Shown here: positions 1 to 8,710 of the stretch, one piece after another
How the letters are laid out: each line of letters starts with the position of its first letter
How positions within the stretch are numbered: position 1 is the stretch's first letter
NCBI RefSeq assembly: GCF_013141915.1
Contig: NZ_SROX01000001.1
Location: forward strand, 186,001-250,000
Length of the DNA stretch: 64,000 nucleotides
Source: Cupriavidus necator
GTDB taxonomy: Bacteria > Pseudomonadota > Gammaproteobacteria > Burkholderiales > Burkholderiaceae
Direction: 5' to 3'
Made by a program: the position numbers and the translations under genes
The notes under the pieces: model-generated
What the model saw: only the letters and a program-made list of their open reading frames with translations
Told to the model about the DNA's origin: nothing
Database searches by the model: none

Positions 1-509
1 TGTTGCTGGGCGGCCTGATGATCTGGGGCCTGCAGCCAGGGCCGCTGCTGTTCGCCGAGCAAGGGCCGTTCGTGTGGGGGCTGATCGCCAGCATGTACCT
101 GGGCAACATCGTCGGATTGATCGTGGTGCTGTCGACTGTACCGCTGTTCGCGGCGATCCTGCGCATCCCGTTCTCGATCATCGCGCCGCTGATCCTGGTG
201 ATCTGCGCAATCGGCGCGTACACCGTGAACGGTGCGCTGTTCGATGTCTGGCTGATGCTCGGCTTCGGCGTGGTGGGGTATGTGCTGAAGAAGCTCGACT
301 ATCCGCTGGCGCCAATGGTGCTGGCGCTGGTGCTGGGCGATCGCGCCGAGGATGCCTTCCGCCAGACCATGCTGGTGTCGTCGGGCGCGCTGGATATCTT
401 CTGGTCCAACGGTCTGGTGGGGACCATCATGGGGCTGGCGATTTTCGTGCTGGTGTGGCCGCTGGTGAGTGACCTTCGCGTGCGGGCAAGGGCGAAGAAG
501 ATGGCGTGA
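1..509 (+). CDS. Tripartite tricarboxylate transporter permease, TctA family (C-terminal part)
   Basis: This is the 3' end of a large inner-membrane permease of the TctA family; the gene begins left of the window. The visible 168 residues hold four to five hydrophobic segments, a GLQPGPLLF motif at the start, and a conserved end with LDYPLAP, LGDRAE and a final membrane helix, as in TctA proteins. TctA works with a small TctB subunit and a Bug/TctC periplasmic binding protein to import carboxylates. No TctB lies to its right; its partners should be upstream. The gene ends with TGA and is followed by a strong hairpin. Substrate is unknown. Confidence 0.85.
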   Translation, partial: LLGGLMIWGLQPGPLLFAEQGPFVWGLIASMYLGNIVGLIVVLSTVPLFAAILRIPFSIIAPLILVICAIGAYTVNGALFDVWLMLGFGVVGYVLKKLDYPLAPMVLALVLGDRAEDAFRQTMLVSSGALDIFWSNGLVGTIMGLAIFVLVWPLVSDLRVRARAKKMA

Positions 510-581
510 GGCGCTGGCACAAGCCGGCAGGTGGGCTGTTGCGATCGTCGAGGGCGACGTTCATTTCTCATCCGGGAACAC

Positions 582-612
582 TGCTGCCGAGCCAAGTCGT
601 GGCTCGGCAGCA
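582..612. terminator. Perfect 13-bp stem-loop between convergent genes
   Basis: TGCTGCCGAGCCA pairs perfectly with TGGCTCGGCAGCA around a 5-nt loop. It lies between the TctA stop and the stop of the convergent Liv-type binding protein, so a bidirectional terminator is the simplest reading. There is no long T tract on either side, so termination may be inefficient or the hairpin may instead protect a 3' end. Confidence 0.6.
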
Positions 613-725
613 TTAACGAAACGATCGGACACGGATCGCTGGGATGCTCAATGTCGCAGTCGGTCAAAGATCGGCATGCACTTTCCCCTGTAACCGGCCG
701 CCCCTGCACCCTGCCACTACTGCCA

Positions 726-1967
726 TCAGCGCTTGAGCAACGGGCACTGCGACTTCGCCACCGGCATGAACGCCTGCTCTCCCGGCACCGTCGCCAGCAC
801 CTTGTAGTAATCCCACGGATACTTGGATTCGGCGGGCGTCTTGACTTCGAACAGGTACATGTCGTGGATCATGCGGCCGTCCTCGCGGATGCGGCCGTTC
901 CTGGCAAAGAAGTCGTTGACCGGCATCGACTTCATCTTCTTCATCACCGCCGCGGTGTCGTCGGTGCCGGCCGCCTGCACCGCCTTCAGGTAGTGCGTCA
1001 CCGAGGAATACGCGCCGGCCTGGCTCATGTTGGGCATCTTCTTCAGCTTGTCGAAATAGCGGCGCGACCAGGCGCGCGTGGCGTCGTTCATGTCCCAGTA
1101 GAACGCTTCCGTCAGCACCAGTCCGGCGGCCGTCTTCAGCCCGATGGCATGGATATCGTTGATATAGAGCAGCAGGCCCGCCATGCGCTGCGCATTGTTG
1201 CGGGTCAGGCCGAATTCCGACGCGGCCTTGATAGCGTTGACGGTGTCGCCGCCCGCATTGGCCAGGCCCACCACCTGTGCCTTGCTGGCCTGCGCCTGCA
1301 GCAGGTAAGAGGCAAAGTCGCTCGTGCCCAGCGGATGGCGCGCGGCGCCCAGCACCTTGCCGCCGGTCTCGTTGATGACCGCGGTGGCCGAGTCCTGCAG
1401 CGTGTGCCCGAAGGCGTAATCGGCGGTCAGGAAGAACCATGACTTGCCGCCACGCTGCACCATCGCGCGCGCGGTGGTGTTGGCCAGCGCGTAGGTGTCG
1501 TAGGCGTAGTGGACCGACACCGGCGTGCACAGGTCGTTGGTGATGCGCTCGGTGCCCGGGCCGGAGAACACCACGATGCGGTTCTTCTGCCGGGCCACCT
1601 CCAGCACTGCCAGCGCCGGCGCCGACGCGGCCACGTCGAGGATGGCGTCGACGTTGGCGGTGTCGAACCATTCGCGCGCCTTGTTGGCGGCGATGTCGGC
1701 CTTGTTCTGGTGATCGACCACGACCAGCTCGATCTTCTTGCCCAGCACCTTGCCGCCGAAGTCGTCGATCGCCATCTGTGCCGCCGTGGCACTGCCGCGG
1801 CCGGTGACATCGGCATACAGCCCGCTCATGTCGAGCAGCATGCCGATCTTGACGACGTCGTCGGAGACGGCGCCCTTGGGCTGGGCCTGGGCCGTGCCGC
1901 AGGCCAGCGCCGCGGCGAAGGCGAGGGCGCCGGCGGCAATGCGGCGGATGGCGTGGCGATGGTTCAT
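726..1967 (-). CDS. Branched-chain amino acid-type ABC transporter substrate-binding protein
   Basis: A 413-residue periplasmic binding protein of the LivK/peripla_BP_6 family. It starts with a typical Sec signal peptide (basic MNHRHAIRR, hydrophobic core, cleavage near AQA/QP at about residue 29), then the family opening VVKIGMLLDMSGLYADV. The fold binds amino acids, amides, urea or aromatic acids and delivers them to a Liv-type permease. No permease or ATPase gene is adjacent, so it is an orphan here. The start has a nearby GGGAGAC-type Shine-Dalgarno. Its convergent neighbour is the TctA gene; upstream is the cyclase-family gene on the same strand. Substrate cannot be read from sequence. 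Confidence 0.88.
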   Translation of the reverse strand: MNHRHAIRRIAAGALAFAAALACGTAQAQPKGAVSDDVVKIGMLLDMSGLYADVTGRGSATAAQMAIDDFGGKVLGKKIELVVVDHQNKADIAANKAREWFDTANVDAILDVAASAPALAVLEVARQKNRIVVFSGPGTERITNDLCTPVSVHYAYDTYALANTTARAMVQRGGKSWFFLTADYAFGHTLQDSATAVINETGGKVLGAARHPLGTSDFASYLLQAQASKAQVVGLANAGGDTVNAIKAASEFGLTRNNAQRMAGLLLYINDIHAIGLKTAAGLVLTEAFYWDMNDATRAWSRRYFDKLKKMPNMSQAGAYSSVTHYLKAVQAAGTDDTAAVMKKMKSMPVNDFFARNGRIREDGRMIHDMYLFEVKTPAESKYPWDYYKVLATVPGEQAFMPVAKSQCPLLKR

Positions 1968-2010
1968 GGTGTCTCCCTGGTTTATTGTGGTTGGCTTTAT
2001 TGTGGCTGCC

Positions 2011-3066
2011 TCAGACCGTGGCGATCGGCGTCACCGGCGACCCTACCGCGCCGGGCAGGCGCAGCGGCGGCGCGGTCAGCTGGAAGCGCGTGCGACGGTT
2101 GGCGCGCAGCCAGTCCGCCAGTTCGCGCAAGTACCACAGCTCGCCCAGCGGCAGGCCCAGCTTGAACAGGCAGTGGTGGTGCAGCGGAAGCAGCGGGTGG
2201 TGGGCCTCGCCCTCGGGCGCGGGGCGGGCAGGGTAGCGCTCCACCGCGTAGTTGTCGGCAATCAGCGCGGCGATGCCGGCATCGGTGATCCAGTTCAGCA
2301 GCTTGTCGTCGCGGCCGTCGAGCGCGCAGCAACTGTGGTGCAGCACGGCTTCATCGGGCTCGCGCTGCATCGACAGCACCACCTCGGCAAAGCCTGTGCG
2401 CAGCAGCAGCATGTCGCCCGGTTCGACTTCCGCCTTGCCGGCCTCCAGTGCGCGCATCAGGTCGTCGTAGCCAACGTTGCGGAAGTCCATGCCGAACACG
2501 TGCGCCAGGTCGACCAGCACGCCGCGGCCCTGCATGCCCTTGACGGCGAAGTTCTCGATGCCGAGCGCGTGGGCGGCGCTGTGGTCGTGGCCGCATGGAT
2601 GCGCCGCGAAGTTGTCGTCCTCGGCATAGTCGACCGGGCCGACCACATGCTCGTTGGCGCGGTAGCCGTTGTAGTAGACGCGCTCGGGCCGGCCATCGCC
2701 ATCGGCATCGAACAGTGCGCCCACGTGCGCCAGCGCGTCCCATTGCGTGCTGTACTGCAGGCACATCAGCACCTGGTCGTCGCTGATGACATCGGTCGCG
2801 GCGGGGTCCATCTTCGCCAGCGGGAAGTTGGTGTACGGCGCGTCGTCGCGGAAGGTCGGGCGCAGCACCGGCGGATGGCGGCGCGGATTGAGCTTGTTGC
2901 CACCGGGGTAGTCCAGCGGCAGCGACAGGCAGAAGCTCAGCCCGGCCTGCACCTCGCGCGCGCCCTTGATGACTTGTTCGGGCCCGATCAGGTTGATGCG
3001 TCCCAGTTGGTCATCGGGGCCGAAGTCTCCCCAGTTGGAACCTTGCGGACGTTGCTTCCAGCGCAT
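2011..3066 (-). CDS. Cyclase-family metal hydrolase (kynurenine formamidase-like)
   Basis: A 351-residue protein of the cyclase family (PF04199), metal-dependent amide or lactone hydrolases including kynurenine formamidase. The family opening WGDFGPDDQLGRINL sits at residues 12-26; D110 and H114 in the QWDALAHVG segment fit the usual metal site, and a second histidine cluster (LHHHC) lies near the C-terminus. The ATG at 3066 is chosen because AGGAGG (3075-3080 on the complementary strand) stands 8 nt upstream and the protein then has family length. The frame is open a further 81 codons upstream, up to an ATG lying inside an operator-like palindrome. It is divergent from garD. Substrate unknown; a sugar-acid lactone or amide is possible but unproven. 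Confidence 0.85.
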   Translation of the reverse strand: MRWKQRPQGSNWGDFGPDDQLGRINLIGPEQVIKGAREVQAGLSFCLSLPLDYPGGNKLNPRRHPPVLRPTFRDDAPYTNFPLAKMDPAATDVISDDQVLMCLQYSTQWDALAHVGALFDADGDGRPERVYYNGYRANEHVVGPVDYAEDDNFAAHPCGHDHSAAHALGIENFAVKGMQGRGVLVDLAHVFGMDFRNVGYDDLMRALEAGKAEVEPGDMLLLRTGFAEVVLSMQREPDEAVLHHSCCALDGRDDKLLNWITDAGIAALIADNYAVERYPARPAPEGEAHHPLLPLHHHCLFKLGLPLGELWYLRELADWLRANRRTRFQLTAPPLRLPGAVGSPVTPIATV

Positions 3067-3297
3067 GAGTCGTGCCTCCTGTGGTGTGGCAGGCCGCGGC
3101 AAGCGGCCGGCGAAGGGATTCGTGAGCGGCCGGGCGACGTATTTCATTACCGGCGCATCGGCGGGCCGGCCCATGTGCGCCATGAAACCGGTTGCACCCT
3201 TATAGGCCATCTCGACCGAAGCGGTCATTTTGCGGTGCAGCAGATCGGGTAGCGAAGCCTCACCTGACGGGGCCATGCCGAAGGGAGCACATGCCTT

Positions 3298-3310
3298 GTT
3301 GTCATACAAC
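3298..3310. promoter_or_regulatory. GntR-type operator, site A
   Basis: GTTGT-CAT-ACAAC, an inverted repeat with a 3-nt centre, followed by GTT. It matches the TNGTNNNACNA pattern of FadR-subfamily GntR regulators and is almost identical to a second site 101 bp away. No FadR-type gene lies next to it. Confidence 0.6.
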
Positions 3311-3398
3311 GTTCGGACTTCGTAGCCATTGTCGGGCCTGTTTGGCGACCAATCCTAGGGTTTTCCCGCCCTCGTCGCCGTCGATATGCGGGTAGAAT

Positions 3399-3411
3399 GT
3401 TGTCAGACAAC
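3399..3411. promoter_or_regulatory. GntR-type operator, site B, overlapping the probable garD start site
   Basis: GTTGT-CAG-ACAAC, a perfect GTTGTC/GACAAC dyad. It directly follows a good -10 box (TAGAAT, 3393-3398), so it would cover the garD transcription start about 50 bp before the ATG. Sites A and B share GTTGTCANACAACGT, which supports one regulator binding both. Confidence 0.65.
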
Positions 3412-3451
3412 GTAACACTGACCCGATGCAAGCCATCGGGCTGGAGATGAC

Positions 3452-5017
3452 ATGGCAGCAAGCCCCACGGCAGTCGCGCAGGCGGCGCGTCCCCTCTATA
3501 TCGCGATGCACGCGGACGACAATGTGGCCATCGTCGCCAATGACGGTGGCCTGCCGGCGGGCACCACGTTCCCGTGCGGTCTGGTGCTGGCAGAGGGCGT
3601 GCCGCAAGGCCACAAGGTGGCGCTGGCCGACCTGCGCGAGGGCGACGCGGTGATTCGCTACAACGTGGTGATCGGCTATGCGTTGAAGGACCTGCCGCGC
3701 GGTAGCTGGGTCAACGAACGCGTGATCCGCATGCCGGCCGCGCCCGGACTGGACCACCTGCCGGTCGGCACGCGGGTGGCGCCGTTGCCGCCGCTGGACG
3801 GCTATACCTTCGAAGGCTACTGCAATGCCGATGGCTCGGTCGGCACGCGCAATATTCTTGGCATTACCACCACGGTGCAGTGCGTCGAGGGCGTGGTCGA
3901 GATCGCGGTGCGCCGCATCAAGGAAGAACTGCTGCCGAAGTATCCCAATGTCGACGATGTGGTCGGCCTGGAGCATACCTATGGTTGCGGCGTCGCGATC
4001 GACGCACCCGATGCGGGCATCCCGATCCGCACCATCCGCAATATCGCGCTGAACCCGAACTTCGGCGGCGAGGTCATGATCGTCAGCCTGGGCTGCGAGA
4101 AGCTGCAGCCCGCGCGCCTGATCGGCGCGGGCACCATTCCGATCCAGCAGGCGGGCGAGCCCGACGTGGTCTGCCTGCAGGACGCGCAGCACGTGGGCTT
4201 TGCCTCCATGATCGAATCGATCATGGCCACGGCGGACAAGCATCTGGCGCGCCTGAACGCGCGCCGGCGCGAGACCTGCCCGGCATCGGACCTGGTGGTC
4301 GGCGTCCAGTGCGGCGGCAGCGACGCGTTCTCCGGCGTCACCGCCAACCCGGCGGTGGGCTTTGCCACCGACCTGCTGGTGCGCGCCGGGGCCACCGTGA
4401 TGTTTTCCGAGGTGACCGAGGTGCGCGACGGCATCGACCAGCTCACCGCGCGCGCGGCCACGCCCGAGGTGGCCGAGGCGCTGGTGCAGCAGATGGCCTG
4501 GTACGACCGCTACCTGGCGCAGGGCCAGGTCGACCGCAGCGCCAACACCACGCCGGGCAACAAGCAGGGCGGCCTGTCCAACATCGTCGAGAAGGCGATG
4601 GGCTCGATCGTCAAGTCCGGCACCGGCCCCATCCATGGCGTCAGCGGCCCCGGCGAAAAGGTCACGCAGAAAGGCTTGATCTACGCCGCCACGCCCGCCG
4701 GCGACTTTGTCTGCGGCACGCTGCAACTGGCAGCCGGCATGAACCTGCACGTGTTCACCACCGGGCGCGGCACGCCGTACGGGCTGGCCGAGGTGCCGGT
4801 GATCAAGGTATCCACCCGCAACGACCTGGCGCGGCGCTGGCATGACCTGATGGACGTCAACGCCGGCCGCATCGCCACCGGCGAAGCCACCATCGAGGAT
4901 GTGGGCTGGGAGCTGTTCCACACGCTGCTGGCCGTGGCCAGCGGCAAGAAGTCGTGGGCGGAACACTGGAAGATCCGCAATGCACTGGTGCTGTTCAATC
5001 CGGCGCCGGTGACCTGA
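3452..5017 (+). CDS. garD: Galactarate dehydratase, UxaA/GarD family
   Basis: A 521-residue enzyme that dehydrates galactarate to 5-dehydro-4-deoxy-glucarate in cytosolic sugar-acid catabolism. The N-terminal SAF-like domain spans about residues 15-95; the large catalytic domain follows, with [15 protein letters not shown], the HTYGCGVAI motif and [20 protein letters not shown], which closely follow GarD and are stronger than in altronate dehydratase. The end, [10 protein letters not shown], is also GarD-like, and length matches the usual 520 or so. It starts at ATG with GGAG nearby. It is divergent from the cyclase gene, with two GntR-type operators between. Altronate dehydratase is the main alternative. 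Confidence 0.85.
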   Translation: MAASPTAVAQAARPLYIAMHADDNVAIVANDGGLPAGTTFPCGLVLAEGVPQGHKVALADLREGDAVIRYNVVIGYALKDLPRGSWVNERVIRMPAAPGLDHLPVGTRVAPLPPLDGYTFEGYCNADGSVGTRNILGITTTVQCVEGVVEIAVRRIKEELLPKYPNVDDVVGLEHTYGCGVAIDAPDAGIPIRTIRNIALNPNFGGEVMIVSLGCEKLQPARLIGAGTIPIQQAGEPDVVCLQDAQHVGFASMIESIMATADKHLARLNARRRETCPASDLVVGVQCGGSDAFSGVTANPAVGFATDLLVRAGATVMFSEVTEVRDGIDQLTARAATPEVAEALVQQMAWYDRYLAQGQVDRSANTTPGNKQGGLSNIVEKAMGSIVKSGTGPIHGVSGPGEKVTQKGLIYAATPAGDFVCGTLQLAAGMNLHVFTTGRGTPYGLAEVPVIKVSTRNDLARRWHDLMDVNAGRIATGEATIEDVGWELFHTLLAVASGKKSWAEHWKIRNALVLFNPAPVT

Positions 5018-5035
5018 GCCATTGGCCAGGGCGTG

Positions 5036-5260
5036 TCATGACCGCCCGCGCAACGGCTTCAGCAAATGCGACAGCCCGTTGTGATCCAGTTCATGCATCA
5101 GCGCCAGCAGCGCGCCGAGCTGTCCCGGCGGAAAACCCTCGCGCGCGAACCAGTTCAGGTAGTTGCCCGGCAGGTCGGCGATCAGCGTGCCCTTGTGCTT
5201 GCCAAAGGGCATGGTGACGGTGACCAGCCGTTTCAGGGCGTCTGCGTCGAAATCGGTCAT
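5036..5260 (-). CDS. DUF3820 family small protein
   Basis: A 74-residue cytosolic protein with the DUF3820 signature: MPFGKHKG followed by IADLPGNYLNWFAREGFP. The family is widespread and its biochemical role is not settled. The ATG at 5260 places the motif at the usual distance from the N-terminus; a GTG 27 nt upstream is also in frame, and neither has a clear Shine-Dalgarno. It is convergent with garD, whose stop is 18 nt away. Confidence 0.75.
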   Translation of the reverse strand: MTDFDADALKRLVTVTMPFGKHKGTLIADLPGNYLNWFAREGFPPGQLGALLALMHELDHNGLSHLLKPLRGRS

Positions 5261-5317
5261 GGGAGCGAGCCAGTCGGAAAGCGCCACGCTACCACAGTGG
5301 CGGCCGCGAGCGCGGGG

Positions 5318-6244
5318 TCAGGTAGTGCGTGGCCGCGCCTGGGCGCTTGCGGCCGTCGCTTCGGCCACGGCGGCGCGCACGCACCCGGCCAGCAGCTCGG
5401 CGGGCCGGGACCGGGTTGCGCGCGCCGCGCGGGCAATCACCAGCGGCTGGCGCACGGTGTCTTCCCGTATCGGTTTTTCCACCACGGCAGTGATCTGGGA
5501 TGACGCGGGCGCCTGTGTGATCAGCAAGGCCACGCCCAGGCCGTTGGCCACCATGCCGCGCGCCAGTTCGAGCGAGGTGGCGCGGTAGCGCACCTCGGGC
5601 TGCAGCCCGTATTGCCAGAACGGCGCCATCAAAAATTCGCGGCTGTGGGGCAGGTCGATCAGGATCAGCGGCTCCTGCGCCAGCTCATGCAGCGACACGC
5701 TGCCGCGGCGCCGGGCCAGCCGCGAGCCCGCGGGCACCAGCCCGTAGGGCCGCAGTTCAGCCAGCAGTTCGCGCTCCAGGTCATCGGGCATGCCGACGTC
5801 GTAGCTCAGCGCCAGTTCGATCTGCCCGCCATGCAGCCAGTCTTCCAGCTGGGCCAGGTCGCCCTCGACAAAACGCACCGTCAACCCCGGATAGCGCTCG
5901 CGCGCCATCCGCAGCACCAGCGGCAGGTAGACCGGCGCCAAGGTGCGGAAGACGCCGATCTGCACTTCGCCGGCGGCGCCGTCGCCGCTCTTGTCGACTT
6001 CAAAGGCCGTGGCCGCGCCGAGGATCTGGCGCGCTTCGGCCAGCTTGCGCACGCCGAAGCGGGTCAGGGTCATCCGCGCGCCGGCATCGCGGGCAAACAG
6101 CGCTTCGTCGAACAGCGTCTCCAGTTCGCGGATGGCGACCGAGATCGATGGCTGCGAGACGTTCAGCAGCCGCGCCGCGGCGGTGGTGCTGCCGGTTTCC
6201 GCGGTGGCGGCGAAGTAGCGCAACAGCCGCAGCGAGACACGCAT
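5318..6244 (-). CDS. LysR-type transcriptional regulator
   Basis: A 308-residue LysR regulator. The winged helix-turn-helix is at residues 1-60 (LRYFAATAETGSTTAAARLL, then QPSISVAIRELE), and the effector-binding domain starts near residue 90 (GEVQIGVFRTLAPVYLP). It is divergent from the CoA-transferase/acyl-CoA dehydrogenase pair, which it probably controls, with an 8-bp palindrome CCTATAGG (6253-6260) just before its own start. The effector is unknown. Confidence 0.9.
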   Translation of the reverse strand: MRVSLRLLRYFAATAETGSTTAAARLLNVSQPSISVAIRELETLFDEALFARDAGARMTLTRFGVRKLAEARQILGAATAFEVDKSGDGAAGEVQIGVFRTLAPVYLPLVLRMARERYPGLTVRFVEGDLAQLEDWLHGGQIELALSYDVGMPDDLERELLAELRPYGLVPAGSRLARRRGSVSLHELAQEPLILIDLPHSREFLMAPFWQYGLQPEVRYRATSLELARGMVANGLGVALLITQAPASSQITAVVEKPIREDTVRQPLVIARAARATRSRPAELLAGCVRAAVAEATAASAQARPRTT

Positions 6245-6360
6245 CAGGAAATCCTATAGGTGCTAGTCGAATTCCATATTTTACTTGATAGCTTGCGCTG
6301 CGCAGAATCGAGCCACTGAAACGCAAGCCCATGCGCTTGCCAGCCATCGAGGAGCCAGCC

Positions 6361-7548
6361 TTGGACGATTCCAGCCATACCAGCCATTCCGACCTGCCGC
6401 TCGCCGGCATCCGCGTGATCGACTTTTCGCGGGTGCTGGCCGGCCCCTATTGCACGGCGCTGCTTGGCGACCTGGGGGCCGAGGTGATCAAGATCGAGCC
6501 GCCGGGCGGCGACGACTACCGCGCGGTGGGGCCCTTCGTCGATGGCCGCAGCGGGCTGTTCTCGGCGATGAACCGCAACAAGCAGAGCATCGTGATCGAC
6601 CTGAAGACGGCGGCTGGCCTGGAACTGGCCCGCACGTTATGCGTGCGCGCCGACGTGGTGGTGGAGAACTTCCGTCCGGGCGTGGCGGACAAGCTCGGCA
6701 TCGGCTATGAGGCGCTGCGGGCGCTGAATCCGTCGCTGGTTTATGCGAGCGTGTCGGGCTTTGGCCAGACCGGGCCGGAATCGCACCGGCCGGCCTACGA
6801 CATCATCTTGCAGGCGATGTGCGGGCTGATGGACGCCACCGGCGCGCCGGACGGTGCCCCGACCATGCTCGGCGAGGCCGTATCCGATGTGGTCAGCGGC
6901 CTCTTTGCCTCATGGGGCGTGCTGGCCGCGCTGCTGGCCCGCGAGAAGAACGGGCGGGGCACGCATGTCGATGTGTCGATGTTCGACGCCACGCTGAGCC
7001 TGAGCGCGACGCTGGTTGCGCGCTATGCGGCCACCGGGCGGGCGCCGCAACGGGTGGGCAACCGGCATCCCTCGTCCGCGCCGTTCGGCGTGTACCGCGC
7101 CGCGGACGGCTTCTACGTGGTGGCGGTGCTCAACAACAAGCTGTTCCATACGCTGGCCGAGACCATCGGCAGCCCGCAGATGGCGCACGACCCGCGCTTT
7201 GCCGATGACGAATCGCGCTGCCGCTTCGAGCCCGCACTGCGCGCCGGCCTGGAAGCCTGGTCGGCAGGCCGCTCCGTCGCCGAGGTGAACCGCCTGCTGG
7301 GCGCGGCGGGCATTCCGGTCGCGCCGATCCGCAATGTCAGGCAGGCAATGGAAAGCGCGCATGCCGTCCATCGCGGCCTGCTGACCGAAGTGGCCGGGCC
7401 GGATGGGGGCACCGTGCGGCTGCCGTCGCAGCCGGTGAAGTTCTCGGCGTATGGCCCCAACCGCGTCACGCCCGCGCCGGCGCTGGGACAGCACACCGAG
7501 GCCATCCTGGCCGCGCACGATTTCACCAAGGAGACACAGCATGCTTAA
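6361..7548 (+). CDS. CaiB/BaiF (class III) CoA-transferase
   Basis: A 395-residue class III CoA-transferase, which moves CoA between organic acids. The typical opening LAGIRVIDFSRVLAGPYC and the GAEVIKIEPPGGDDYR motif are present, as are VVVENFRPGV and THVDVSMFDA, the latter carrying the aspartate expected to form the acyl-anhydride intermediate. TTG at 6361 is preferred because GAGGAG (6349-6354) lies 6 nt before it; an ATG 30 nt upstream is the alternative. Its last 8 bases overlap the start of an acyl-CoA dehydrogenase (ATGCTTAA), so the two are translationally coupled. The pair probably activates a carboxylic acid and then desaturates the thioester. Confidence 0.88.
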   Translation: MDDSSHTSHSDLPLAGIRVIDFSRVLAGPYCTALLGDLGAEVIKIEPPGGDDYRAVGPFVDGRSGLFSAMNRNKQSIVIDLKTAAGLELARTLCVRADVVVENFRPGVADKLGIGYEALRALNPSLVYASVSGFGQTGPESHRPAYDIILQAMCGLMDATGAPDGAPTMLGEAVSDVVSGLFASWGVLAALLAREKNGRGTHVDVSMFDATLSLSATLVARYAATGRAPQRVGNRHPSSAPFGVYRAADGFYVVAVLNNKLFHTLAETIGSPQMAHDPRFADDESRCRFEPALRAGLEAWSAGRSVAEVNRLLGAAGIPVAPIRNVRQAMESAHAVHRGLLTEVAGPDGGTVRLPSQPVKFSAYGPNRVTPAPALGQHTEAILAAHDFTKETQHA

Positions 7549-8680
7549 ACGACTGGGCGTCGAGCCCGGCGACCTGGAGATCGCCGATGCCATTGGCCGC
7601 TTCGCGCAGAGCGAACTGGCGCCGAAGGCGGCCGAAGTGGATCGCGCGGAGACGTCTACCACGCGCTATGTGCCGCAGTTGGCCGAACTTGGCCTGATGG
7701 GGATGAACCTGCCGGAACGCTGGGGCGGGACGGACACCTCGCCGGTGGCGCTGATCCTGTCGCTGGTGGAGATCGCCAGGGCCTGTGCCTCCACCTCATC
7801 GATGCTCGGCGCGCATTACCTGGCCACCGATTCCATCCTGATCGGCGGCGACGACAGCCAGCGCGCGCGCTGGCTGCCGGGCGCCGCGGCCGGCGCCCGG
7901 CTGGGCGCCTTCGCGCTGACCGAGCCGCGTGCCGGCTCCAACCCGGCCGACATGGCCACGCGCGCCACGCCGCAAGGCGATGGCTACCGGCTGCGCGGGG
8001 TCAAGCATTTCATTTCCAACGCCGAGGCGGCGGACTTTATCGTGGTCTATGCCAAGACTGACCCGGCCGCGGGCACGCGTGGCATCAGCGCCTTCGTGGT
8101 GGACCGGCACAGCGACGGCGTGCAGGTGGCGCCGGCCGAGAAACTGATGGGCATCCACGGCGCGCCGGCGCACGAGGTGGCGCTCGACTGCTTCGTGCCC
8201 GCCGCCCACCGGCTCGGAGCCGAGGGCACGGGTTTCCGTACCGCGATGAAGGTGCTGGACAACAGCCGGCTTGACGTGGCCGCCACCAGCCTGGGCATCG
8301 CCGAGGCGGCGCTGGCCTGCGCGGTGGACTGGGCCAGGCAGCGCCAGGTGGGCGGCGAGCCGCTGGCGCGCAAGCAGGGGCTGCAATGGATGTTCGCGGA
8401 CATGCGCACGCGGCTGGAGGCGGCGTGGCTGCTGACGCTGCAGGCCGCGGCGCGGCGCCGGGACGGCGAACCCTTTACCGAGCAGGCGTCGATGGCCAAG
8501 CTCTATGCGTCAGAGATGGTGGGGTTTGTCACCGATGCCGCGCTGCAGATCCACGGCGGCTACGGCTTCACGCGGGAAATGCCGCTGGAGCGGCTGGTGC
8601 GCGATGCGCGCATCCTGCGCATCTACGAGGGCTCGTCCGAAATCCAGCGGACGGTGATCGCGCGCACGGTGCTGGGGTAG
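7541..8680 (+). CDS. Acyl-CoA dehydrogenase
   Basis: A 379-residue FAD-dependent acyl-CoA dehydrogenase that introduces an alpha-beta double bond and passes electrons to ETF. It shows the FAD-binding FALTEPRAGSNPADM segment, the central MGIHGAPAHEVALDCFVP region, and a C-terminal IHGGYGFTREMPLERL and IYEGSSEIQR, the last containing the conserved glutamate of the short-chain group. The ATG at 7541 has AAGGAG upstream and overlaps the CoA-transferase stop. Substrate chain unknown. Confidence 0.92.
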   Translation: MLKRLGVEPGDLEIADAIGRFAQSELAPKAAEVDRAETSTTRYVPQLAELGLMGMNLPERWGGTDTSPVALILSLVEIARACASTSSMLGAHYLATDSILIGGDDSQRARWLPGAAAGARLGAFALTEPRAGSNPADMATRATPQGDGYRLRGVKHFISNAEAADFIVVYAKTDPAAGTRGISAFVVDRHSDGVQVAPAEKLMGIHGAPAHEVALDCFVPAAHRLGAEGTGFRTAMKVLDNSRLDVAATSLGIAEAALACAVDWARQRQVGGEPLARKQGLQWMFADMRTRLEAAWLLTLQAAARRRDGEPFTEQASMAKLYASEMVGFVTDAALQIHGGYGFTREMPLERLVRDARILRIYEGSSEIQRTVIARTVLG

Positions 8681-8710
8681 GCGCCGCCGGATCGCCGACG
8701 GCGCCGGCGC

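Noticed and set aside
3302-4966. 554-codon open frame on the minus strand
   Set aside because: Antisense to garD, whose motifs are clear; composition is that of a shadow frame.
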